This document shows, in pieces, positions 18,503 to 25,814 of a stretch of DNA of 64,000 nucleotides (its first letter is position 1; each line of letters starts with the position of its first letter). Under the pieces are notes generated by a model that saw only the letters and a list, made by a program, of their open reading frames with translations, was not told the DNA's origin and searched no databases. The stretch comes from Acinetobacter pittii ATCC 19004 = CIP 70.29 (GTDB taxonomy: Bacteria > Pseudomonadota > Gammaproteobacteria > Pseudomonadales > Moraxellaceae): positions 1,037,906 to 1,101,905 of the forward strand of contig NZ_KB849786.1 of assembly GCF_000369045.1 (NCBI RefSeq), given 5' to 3'. Both the position numbers and the translations under genes were made by a program.

Positions 18503-18592
18503 GATAGTGCTTTCTCACTAAGCGGCAAAATGTTTAGCTGTTGTTTAGTTGAGTTTCAAGTCCGTAGCTTCCCAAGATGCGGACTTTTTTAT
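18503..18592 (+). ncRNA. candidate small RNA, C4-like repeat family
   Basis: A ~90-nt unit without an open frame. It has a 5' hairpin TAGTG/CACTA (18505-18509, 18516-18520), the linker AGCGGCAAAATG, then an intrinsic terminator. In the terminator stem, AGTCCGTAGCTT (18559-18570) pairs with AAGATGCGGACT (18574-18585) around a CCC loop, with one mismatch, followed by a T-run. The layout closely matches the locus at 28325-28430. A repeated family of phage C4-like sRNAs is described in Acinetobacter; membership here is inferred from architecture. Confidence 0.55.
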
Positions 18593-18915
18593 TTGATTTT
18601 TAAAACAATAAGATAAATCGAATTTTGTTCTTGGATATGGCGGTAATATCTATTTAATGATTAATATGAGTTAATCACATAGCCCTCTGCCAAATAAGAA
18701 ACAAACTAGTATTTGCTTTTCATTATTTAACTGGAATTATCATTTAATTAATAGATTATATAAAATATATTTTACCAAACTAACAAAGTGTGAGATTACA
18801 CTCGGAACTTCATGAATTTGTCATATAGGTTAGATAAATTAAAAACAGAAAAATAAAAGAGAGAAGGCTATAGCACATAATTTAATAATATATAGCATCT
18901 GTAAATAAATGGTTT

Positions 18916-18942
18916 AGTCGGCTCTTATGAGTTGGCTTTTTT
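18916..18942 (+). terminator. intrinsic terminator in the leader of the phage-type gene
   Basis: AGTCGGCTC (18916-18924) pairs with GAGTTGGCT (18929-18937), using G-U pairs, around TTAT. A T-run follows. It ends about eight bases before the AAGGAG of the next gene, so it is positioned like an attenuator or as the end of an upstream transcript. Confidence 0.75.
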
Positions 18943-18960
18943 ATTTTTAAAGGAGTGTTA

Positions 18961-19242
18961 ATGAAAGTACAGTATTTCGAAGGAGGCATGTATAAACATA
19001 TGTGTCCTGCTTGCGGATATCTTCATTATATTCCTGTACATTATCCTTTCTCTAACGGCAACCAATGGTTTTTTAATGGTAACTTGGAAAAACCGACATT
19101 TGATCCCATCATAAGTATAAATGAATATTGTAATTACTTTATTAAAGATGGCTTTATCGAATATAGCGTTAATTGTAGGCATCATTTAGCTGGTTGTAAG
19201 GTTGAGCTGCCAGAACTAAAATTAAAAAACTATAGAATATAA
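18961..19242 (+). CDS. phage-type zinc-ribbon protein (DUF6527-like)
   Basis: A 93-residue protein with CPACG near the N-terminus, the block WFFNGNLEKPTFDPIISI, and CRHHLAGCKVELPEL near the end. This Cys/His pattern matches small proteins common in phage genomes (DUF6527 group), of unknown function. The ATG at 18961 follows AAGGAGTGTTA; a GTG two codons upstream is less likely. It stands alone with no other phage genes, so it is probably a cargo gene or prophage remnant. No metal ligand set is proven. Confidence 0.75.
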   Translation: MKVQYFEGGMYKHMCPACGYLHYIPVHYPFSNGNQWFFNGNLEKPTFDPIISINEYCNYFIKDGFIEYSVNCRHHLAGCKVELPELKLKNYRI

Positions 19243-19802
19243 TTGATTTTGGTATTTATTAATTATGCCATTTAAAGGACTGCACATTTCCTTAATTATC
19301 ACATATTTTTGCAATATATCTTTACATATTTGATACTGAACACATATAGTTTAAAAAATTGTAAATCTCTTTTAGTTGAAGGCTATATTATAATTTGCAA
19401 GAATTTTCATAACTTACTGTTTTATATTTTTATTTATGGATATCTGGAAATTTTTAAAAAGCTTTAATACAACTGGAACATATCTCATTATTTCTACATT
19501 TATATTATTTTTAATGATTATATATTTTTACATTATACATCCTACCTAAACTAAATTATAAATAAAGTAAGATAATTATTTATTCTAAAATGTTTGATGT
19601 ATTGGTTTATTTGAATTGGTTCTCAATTTTAAATGAAAAAAGATAATAGCATTGTATAGGTCCAAGTTTTATGAAAACATGACGTGGTTATAATATATGG
19701 AGAATATAATAAAAATTCCTTTCTAAAGATGTTAATGCCTAAATATAAAGACTGTACTGATCATAACAATGATGTCTAAAGTAAAAAATATGGAGATTTT
19801 CT
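19243..19802. other. AT-rich intergenic region, possible 37-residue membrane ORF
   Basis: About 560 bp of very AT-rich DNA before the subtilase gene. It contains one small + frame (19436-19549, 37 residues) that would encode a short polar N-terminus and one hydrophobic helix ending YFYIIHPT. No ribosome site precedes it, so it is not annotated as a gene. The promoter of the protease gene should lie at the right end but is not resolved. Confidence 0.45.
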
Positions 19803-20981
19803 ATGAAGTTTTGTCAAGTTTCGACTTTTCTTTTAACAATAGCGCTGAGCCATTTAACCTATGCTGCACCTGCTACAACAAATTCTGTATTAGGCTCATC
19901 TGAAGCAAAAGGAATTATTAAAAATCAATATATTGTTATTCTTAATAAGGATGTGGGTTCTTCTAACGAGTTTGCACAAGGTATTGCTAAACAACATGGC
20001 GGGAGGGTATTACAGACCTATGATGCTGTACTTAAGGGATTTGCAATTTATTTACCCGATGTTGCTGGTACTGCTTTTGTTGAAGCAATGAAAAAAAATC
20101 CGAAAGTCGTTTCAGTTGAAAATGACACAATCATGAAAATTGATGCCACTACACAAAGTAACCCAGATTGGGGACTAGATCGTATTGACCAAAAAAACTT
20201 ACCTCTAGATTCAGCCTATTCGTACTCACAAACAGGTTCAGGTACAACCGCTTATATTGTTGATACAGGAATATTGTCTACACATCAACAGTTCTCTGGA
20301 CGGGTATTAAGTGGCTATACCGCGATATCTGATGGTAATGGAACAAGTGACTGTCATGGTCATGGTACACATGTGGCAGGAACAGTTGGTGGTAGTACCT
20401 ATGGGGTTGCCAAGAATGTAAGCTTAGTGCCTATTCGGATTTTAGGATGTGATGGTTCTGGTGCTTCGAGTAATGTGATTGCGGGGCTAGATTGGATATT
20501 AAAAAATGGTAAAAAGCCAGCTGTAGTGAATATGTCTTTAGGTGGTGAAGCAAACGCATCTTTGGATAGTGCAGTAGAAAATTTATTTAATAATGGTTAT
20601 GTAATGGTTGTGGCTGCAGGAAACTCGAATACAGATGCTTGTAGTACTTCACCTGCTAGAGTAAGTAAGGCAATTACTGTTGCTGCTACAGATAGTACAG
20701 ATACTCGAGCGAGTTATTCGAATTATGGAAGTTGTGTTGATATTTTTGCGCCTGGAAGCCAGATTAACTCTTCTTGGATTGGGAGTAATACAGCAACTAA
20801 AGTTTTGAATGGAACTTCAATGGCAACTCCACATGTTGTCGGTGTCGTAGCTGAAATGTTGCAAAGTACGCCTACTACAACACCTCAGACAATCTCGACC
20901 AATCTTTTAAATCAAGCAAGTAGTAATGTGGTAAAAAATCCTTCTGGTAGCCCAAATCGATTGTTATATAAATCACCTTAA
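19803..20981 (+). CDS. secreted subtilisin-like serine protease (S8, proteinase K type)
   Basis: A 392-residue secreted protease. A signal peptide (~1-22) is followed by an I9 inhibitor propeptide (~40-113; QYIVILNKDV...VVSVENDTIMKI), then the catalytic domain from ~118. The triad is complete: Asp154 (YIVDTGI), His187 (HGHGTHVAGT), Ser339 (GTSMATPHV), with oxyanion Asn274. Cys residues at 184, 216, 280 and 311 could form disulfides as in the proteinase K/aqualysin branch. Exported proteases of this type in A. baumannii are linked with serum resistance and biofilm; a role here is inferred. GGAG lies before the ATG. Confidence 0.92.
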   Translation: MKFCQVSTFLLTIALSHLTYAAPATTNSVLGSSEAKGIIKNQYIVILNKDVGSSNEFAQGIAKQHGGRVLQTYDAVLKGFAIYLPDVAGTAFVEAMKKNPKVVSVENDTIMKIDATTQSNPDWGLDRIDQKNLPLDSAYSYSQTGSGTTAYIVDTGILSTHQQFSGRVLSGYTAISDGNGTSDCHGHGTHVAGTVGGSTYGVAKNVSLVPIRILGCDGSGASSNVIAGLDWILKNGKKPAVVNMSLGGEANASLDSAVENLFNNGYVMVVAAGNSNTDACSTSPARVSKAITVAATDSTDTRASYSNYGSCVDIFAPGSQINSSWIGSNTATKVLNGTSMATPHVVGVVAEMLQSTPTTTPQTISTNLLNQASSNVVKNPSGSPNRLLYKSP

Positions 20982-21003
20982 TAAGAAGTATGTCTTGAAA
21001 TTG

Positions 21004-21027
21004 GAAAAGGTCCTGAAGGACCTTTTT
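21004..21027. terminator. bidirectional terminator (protease / SulP)
   Basis: AGGTCCT-GA-AGGACCT (21008-21023) is flanked by A-run and T-run and lies between convergent stops, so it serves both genes. Confidence 0.85.
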
Positions 21028-22481
21028 TAGATTTTTGCATGAGTACCATATTTATCAATCATGATTGAACTGGCTTCATTTAAACCGCGAACCGTTACCT
21101 GAATACCGTTCTTTTGAAATTTATTCACAACTGAATCTAACATGGCAACTGAAGTCACATCCCAAATATGAGAATGGGTGAGATCAATAATGATTTCTTT
21201 AACATCTTCTTTAAAGTTAAAACCTTGCATAAATTTTTCAGATGAACTAAAAAATATTTGACCTCTTAATTCATATAGACGAGCTTGACCCTCGAATGAA
21301 GTTTCAATACGAATATCATTTTCAAGTTTATTTGCTAAGAAAAGTGCTGAAAGTAATACTCCAGTTAATACACCTAACGCTAAGTTATGGGTAGCAACTA
21401 CTACAATAACGGTTGCGATCATAACGACATTACTACTTTTAGGATTATTTTTAAATTGAGTCAGTGAACTCCACTCAAAAGTACTAATTGATACCATAAT
21501 CATGACGGCAACCAGAGCGGCCATGGGAATAACCTTTAACCAGTCACTTAAAAATACAACTAAAATAAGTAAGAATATACCTGCGCAGAAAGTGGATAAA
21601 CGTGTGCGACCACCCGATTTTACATTAATCATTGATTGACCAATCATGGCACAACCAGCCATGCCGCCCATAAAACCTGAAGCGATATTTGCAATGCCTT
21701 GACCTTTACATTCTTGAAATTTATCACTAGATGTATCTGTCATTTCATCAACGATTGTTGCAGTCATCATTGATTCAAGTAAGCCAACCGCGGCAAGGGT
21801 TAAAGAATATGGAAGAATAATAAGGAGGGTTTCTAAATTTAAAGGAATATTCGGAATTAGAAATATAGGTAACGTATCTGGTAATGAACCCATATCACCA
21901 ACAGTTCGAACATCAAACCCTAAAAAAATAGCGAGTAATGTTACTACTACAATACAAATAAGGGGCGAGGGAAAGAACTTTCCAATTTTTGGAATATAGG
22001 GGAAAAGGTAAATAATTCCTAAACCAATTGCTACTAGTAAGTAGACATGCCACGTCACATTTACCAATTCTGGTAATTGAGCCATAAAGATGAGTATGGC
22101 AAGGGCATTAACGAATCCAATAACCACCGATTTAGAAACAAAACGCATGAGTTTGGCAAGTTTAAAATATCCGGCCAAAATCTGTATGACGCCAGTTAAT
22201 ACTGTCGCAGCGAATAAGTATTGAAGCCCGTGTTCCTTTACGAGCGTTGTCATAACCAAAGCCATGGCACCCGTAGCTGCCGAAATCATAGCTGGACGAC
22301 CGCCTACGAAAGAAATAATAACGGCAATACAAAAGGATGCATATAAACCGACTTTGGGATCTACACCCGCAATAATTGAAAATGCAATTGCTTCTGGAAT
22401 TAAAGCAAGACCCACAACAAGACCGGAAAGAATATCTGCGCGGACATTAGAGAACCATTGTTCTCGGACATTCGATAACAT
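21027..22481 (-). CDS. SulP family anion transporter with STAS domain
   Basis: A SulP/SLC26 transporter for sulfate, bicarbonate or dicarboxylate anions. The membrane domain (~10-390) includes [25 protein letters not shown] and [27 protein letters not shown]-terminal STAS domain follows (~400-484; [23 protein letters not shown]). I chose the ATG at 22481 ([10 protein letters not shown]). An upstream in-frame ATG at 22556 would add 25 residues unlike the family. Proteins of this subgroup are often named sulfate permease. The real substrate is not readable from sequence. Confidence 0.88.
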   Translation of the reverse strand: MLSNVREQWFSNVRADILSGLVVGLALIPEAIAFSIIAGVDPKVGLYASFCIAVIISFVGGRPAMISAATGAMALVMTTLVKEHGLQYLFAATVLTGVIQILAGYFKLAKLMRFVSKSVVIGFVNALAILIFMAQLPELVNVTWHVYLLVAIGLGIIYLFPYIPKIGKFFPSPLICIVVVTLLAIFLGFDVRTVGDMGSLPDTLPIFLIPNIPLNLETLLIILPYSLTLAAVGLLESMMTATIVDEMTDTSSDKFQECKGQGIANIASGFMGGMAGCAMIGQSMINVKSGGRTRLSTFCAGIFLLILVVFLSDWLKVIPMAALVAVMIMVSISTFEWSSLTQFKNNPKSSNVVMIATVIVVVATHNLALGVLTGVLLSALFLANKLENDIRIETSFEGQARLYELRGQIFFSSSEKFMQGFNFKEDVKEIIIDLTHSHIWDVTSVAMLDSVVNKFQKNGIQVTVRGLNEASSIMIDKYGTHAKI

Positions 22482-22706
22482 GAGAAATAGCCTAAGTTCT
22501 AAATTTTGAAAGGCTAGTGATGTGATATACCAACACAAACGACTACACCACATCACTAAACAGTGATGAGTTATTTACAAGGGATAGGGGTAAATAAACT
22601 TAAGGTGGCGTAAGTATCATAGGTATAGAGAGTTTGAGGCATTTAAAAGTGCCCGAAGAATAGCATAAGTTTTTAAGGCTGACTAACCTAAGTCGACTAA
22701 ACCGAT

Positions 22707-23339
22707 TTAATTATAATTTTTCATTTCAGCTTTTGGCATTGAGGCAAATTCATTCGCAGGCATATCTAAGAAAAAATCTTTGGCTTCAGAATGAGTACAG
22801 TTGAGCCAATCATTTCTAAGATTATCAGGTATCACAATAACCGAACGTTTTTCATCATCAGGTTTGTGAAATTGTTTCATGAAAGGGTGATGATCAGCAT
22901 TAATTGTTAATAGCGACATTGACCTAATTTTCTGTCCATCAATAAGTGTTTCCTCAAAGATCGCAGCAAGGGTAAAAGGTTGCCCATCTTGCCGGAAAAT
23001 ACCATACCAATGTGCTTTTCCATTGACATATTTAGGTTCATAAATGGCTTCAACAGGAATAAGCGCAAATTGATCATTTAACCAAGCATGTTTAAAAGAG
23101 CGCTTTTGTTGTACTGTTTCTGTTCTGGCATTATACGTTGCATATTTGAATGCAATTTCTTTGGTATAAGGGGGAAGCATTCCAAATTTAGCTTTTCTCC
23201 ACTCAAGCTCATTTTCATTCGATAAAATGAGTGGGCAATCATCACTTGGGAAAATATCCATCTTATATTCAAAAGTGGGTTCAAATAACTCTAATTGATT
23301 AGCATGTATTTTCTTAATAGGTTTAAAGTTTGCACACAT
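22707..23339 (-). CDS. SOS response-associated peptidase (SRAP/YedK/HMCES)
   Basis: SRAP proteins form a stable thiazolidine crosslink with abasic sites in single-stranded DNA and so protect replication forks. Cys2, exposed after Met removal, is present (MCANF). The conserved YNARTET, the glutamate-bearing IPVEAIYEP and the His-rich NADHHPFMK follow. Length 210. No SOS gene lies beside it, and whether damage induces it is not visible. Confidence 0.9.
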   Translation of the reverse strand: MCANFKPIKKIHANQLELFEPTFEYKMDIFPSDDCPLILSNENELEWRKAKFGMLPPYTKEIAFKYATYNARTETVQQKRSFKHAWLNDQFALIPVEAIYEPKYVNGKAHWYGIFRQDGQPFTLAAIFEETLIDGQKIRSMSLLTINADHHPFMKQFHKPDDEKRSVIVIPDNLRNDWLNCTHSEAKDFFLDMPANEFASMPKAEMKNYN

Positions 23340-23732
23340 AAGACACCTTCGTTGTAAAAATAGCTCTCAATTACAGCTTCTAATTTTTAGTCTTTAGTGA
23401 TGTATATTTTTATAATTAGAATTGTCTCTTTGAGTATTAATTTTTAACTATCAATTACTTCGTTAATAAATATTTATTTAACTCATGGACATTTCAAAAA
23501 AGTTTCAGATATAAAATTAATAGAATAGATAAATCGTATAGTTAAGTTGCTCATCTTAAAGAGAGTTTATTCAGTTTTAATAGCTACTTTTATGCAACAG
23601 AGCCTTTCAGAAATTTAGATTTTAATAGATTCGTTATTCATCATAATACAAATCATATAGAGAACTCGTACAAACCCTTTATTAGAGGTTTAAAAATTCT
23701 CGGAAAATTTTGACAATTTATAAGGTGGACAC
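23340..23732. other. intergenic region upstream of the glucose dehydrogenase gene
   Basis: About 390 bp, AT-rich, between divergent genes and so containing both promoters. No operator or RNA structure stood out. A TTGACA at 23709 is too close to the ATG to be a -35 box for this gene. Confidence 0.5.
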
Positions 23733-25169
23733 ATGAATAAACATTTATTGGCTAAAATTGCTTTATTAAGCGCTGTTCAGCTAGTTACACTCTCAGCATT
23801 TGCTGATGTTCCTCTAACTCCATCTCAATTTGCTAAAGCGAAATCAGAGAACTTTGACAAGAAAGTTATTCTATCTAATCTAAATAAGCCGCATGCTTTG
23901 TTATGGGGACCAGATAATCAAATTTGGTTAACTGAGCGAGCAACAGGTAAGATTCTAAGAGTTAATCCAGAGTCGGGTAGTGTAAAAACAGTTTTTCAGG
24001 TACCAGAGATTGTCAATGATGCTGATGGGCAGAATGGTTTATTAGGTTTTGCCTTCCATCCTGATTTTAAAAATAATCCTTATATCTATATTTCAGGTAC
24101 ATTTAAAAATCCGAAATCTACAGATAAAGAATTACCGAACCAAACGATTATTCGTCGTTATACCTATAATAAATCAACAGATACGCTCGAGAAGCCAGTC
24201 GATTTATTAGCAGGATTACCTTCATCAAAAGACCATCAGTCAGGTCGTCTTGTCATTGGGCCAGATCAAAAGATTTATTATACGATTGGTGACCAAGGGC
24301 GTAACCAGCTTGCTTATTTGTTCTTGCCAAATCAAGCACAACATACGCCAACTCAACAAGAACTGAATGGTAAAGACTATCACACCTATATGGGTAAAGT
24401 ACTACGCTTAAATCTTGATGGAAGTATTCCAAAGGATAATCCAAGTTTTAACGGGGTGGTTAGCCATATTTATACACTTGGACATCGTAATCCGCAGGGC
24501 TTAGCATTCACTCCAAATGGTAAATTATTGCAGTCTGAACAAGGCCCAAACTCTGACGATGAAATTAACCTCATTGTCAAAGGTGGCAATTATGGTTGGC
24601 CGAATGTAGCAGGTTATAAAGATGATAGTGGCTATGCTTATGCAAATTATTCAGCAGCAGCCAATAAGTCAATTAAGGATTTAGCTCAAAATGGAGTAAA
24701 AGTAGCCGCAGGGGTCCCTGTGACGAAAGAATCTGAATGGACTGGTAAAAACTTTGTCCCACCATTAAAAACTTTATATACCGTTCAAGATACCTACAAC
24801 TATAACGATCCAACTTGTGGAGAGATGACCTACATTTGCTGGCCAACAGTTGCACCGTCATCTGCCTATGTCTATAAGGGCGGTAAAAAAGCAATTACTG
24901 GTTGGGAAAATACATTATTGGTTCCATCTTTAAAACGTGGTGTCATTTTCCGTATTAAGTTAGATCCAACTTATAGCACTACTTATGATGACGCTGTACC
25001 GATGTTTAAGAGCAACAACCGTTATCGTGATGTGATTGCAAGTCCAGATGGGAATGTCTTATATGTATTAACTGATACTGCCGGAAATGTCCAAAAAGAT
25101 GATGGCTCAGTAACAAATACATTAGAAAACCCAGGATCTCTCATTAAGTTCACCTATAAGGCTAAGTAA
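23733..25169 (+). CDS. gdhB: soluble PQQ-dependent glucose dehydrogenase (sGDH)
   Basis: A periplasmic quinoprotein oxidising glucose and other aldoses to lactones with PQQ and Ca2+. The 478-residue precursor has a 24-residue signal peptide (ending AFA). In mature numbering I find His144 (catalytic base), Arg228-Asn229 (LGHRNPQG), Gly247/Pro248 (Ca site), Lys377, Arg406 and Arg408 (PQQ contacts), and the disulfide pair Cys338/Cys345. All match the A. calcoaceticus enzyme used in glucose sensors. AAGGTGG precedes the ATG. No pqq biosynthesis genes are in the window, and the terminator follows at once, so the gene is monocistronic. Confidence 0.97.
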   Translation: MNKHLLAKIALLSAVQLVTLSAFADVPLTPSQFAKAKSENFDKKVILSNLNKPHALLWGPDNQIWLTERATGKILRVNPESGSVKTVFQVPEIVNDADGQNGLLGFAFHPDFKNNPYIYISGTFKNPKSTDKELPNQTIIRRYTYNKSTDTLEKPVDLLAGLPSSKDHQSGRLVIGPDQKIYYTIGDQGRNQLAYLFLPNQAQHTPTQQELNGKDYHTYMGKVLRLNLDGSIPKDNPSFNGVVSHIYTLGHRNPQGLAFTPNGKLLQSEQGPNSDDEINLIVKGGNYGWPNVAGYKDDSGYAYANYSAAANKSIKDLAQNGVKVAAGVPVTKESEWTGKNFVPPLKTLYTVQDTYNYNDPTCGEMTYICWPTVAPSSAYVYKGGKKAITGWENTLLVPSLKRGVIFRIKLDPTYSTTYDDAVPMFKSNNRYRDVIASPDGNVLYVLTDTAGNVQKDDGSVTNTLENPGSLIKFTYKAK

Positions 25170-25180
25170 TACAGTGCATT

Positions 25181-25211
25181 AAAAAACCGATCTATAAAGA
25201 TCGGTTTTTTT
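25181..25211. terminator. bidirectional terminator (gdhB / usp)
   Basis: CCGATCT-ATAA-AGATCGG (25187-25204) is flanked by six or more A and seven T, between convergent genes. Confidence 0.92.
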
Positions 25212-25223
25212 AGTTTTAGAAAA

Positions 25224-25667
25224 CTATTCAGTTACGACTAATACCGGTAAATGAATTTCTCCTAAAAGGGCTTGAGTCACACTTCCTAAGAAGAACTTTT
25301 TAAACCCTTTTCGCCCATGTGAGCCAATCACTAATAAATCTGCTTTTAGCTCATTAGCTGCTTTAATAATTTCTGTGTGGATTGTTTGACCCTCAACAAT
25401 TTTTGTTTCAACAGAAATTCCATGTTGGCTAAATTGTTCTTTAGCTTGGTCTAAAATGCTCTGAATCGATGCTCTAGCTTTATTAAAATAATCCTGTGCT
25501 AATTCTGTACTATCAATGAATTCTACAGAAATGAAAGGATCTATGGTAAGTGCATATACTAGAGTCACTTTACTGCCAAAGGCCTTAGCAATTGCTGTTG
25601 CATGATTAACGGCAATAAGTGAAGTAGGAGAACCATCGACTGGAACCAAGATATGGTGATAACTCAT
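25224..25667 (-). CDS. universal stress protein (UspA family)
   Basis: A single-domain Usp of 147 residues: HHILVPVDGSPTSLIAVNHA at the N-terminus, and the ATP-binding signature GSHGRKGFKKFFLGSVT near residues 120-136. This suggests the nucleotide-binding UspFG-like branch. I chose ATG 25667 because AAGGAG lies seven bases upstream. The ORF could extend 15 residues further without support. Stress role is known for the family; the trigger here is unknown. Confidence 0.93.
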   Translation of the reverse strand: MSYHHILVPVDGSPTSLIAVNHATAIAKAFGSKVTLVYALTIDPFISVEFIDSTELAQDYFNKARASIQSILDQAKEQFSQHGISVETKIVEGQTIHTEIIKAANELKADLLVIGSHGRKGFKKFFLGSVTQALLGEIHLPVLVVTE

Positions 25668-25814
25668 ATATTGCTCCTTATTGTCTTGTGACAATGTATG
25701 GTGCGGAAACACCGAAATTATTATCTTTATGCTTATATTATGAACAGTTTTTAAAAAATTATTGTTTATTTTTAGTATGAATAAAAACTAAAAGGTTCAT
25801 TAAACATCTTATTT

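Larger units (their letters stand above)
18356..18960. other. intergenic region with sRNA candidate and leader terminator
   Basis: About 600 bp, AT-rich. It holds the candidate small RNA (18503-18592) with its own promoter, about 300 bp without recognisable features, and an intrinsic terminator directly before the ribosome site of the gene at 18961. Confidence 0.55.

Noticed and set aside
18356..20000. Complete prophage or integrative element
   Set aside because: Only one phage-type gene is present; no integrase, capsid or attachment repeats could be found by eye.
22482..22556. 25-residue N-terminal extension of the SulP transporter
   Set aside because: The extension (Cys/Trp/Tyr-rich) does not fit the family start, and the usual N-terminal [12 protein letters not shown] begins at ATG 22481.
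23709..23714. TTGACA as a -35 box for the glucose dehydrogenase gene
   Set aside because: It lies about 20 bp before the ATG, leaving no room for a -10 box and leader.
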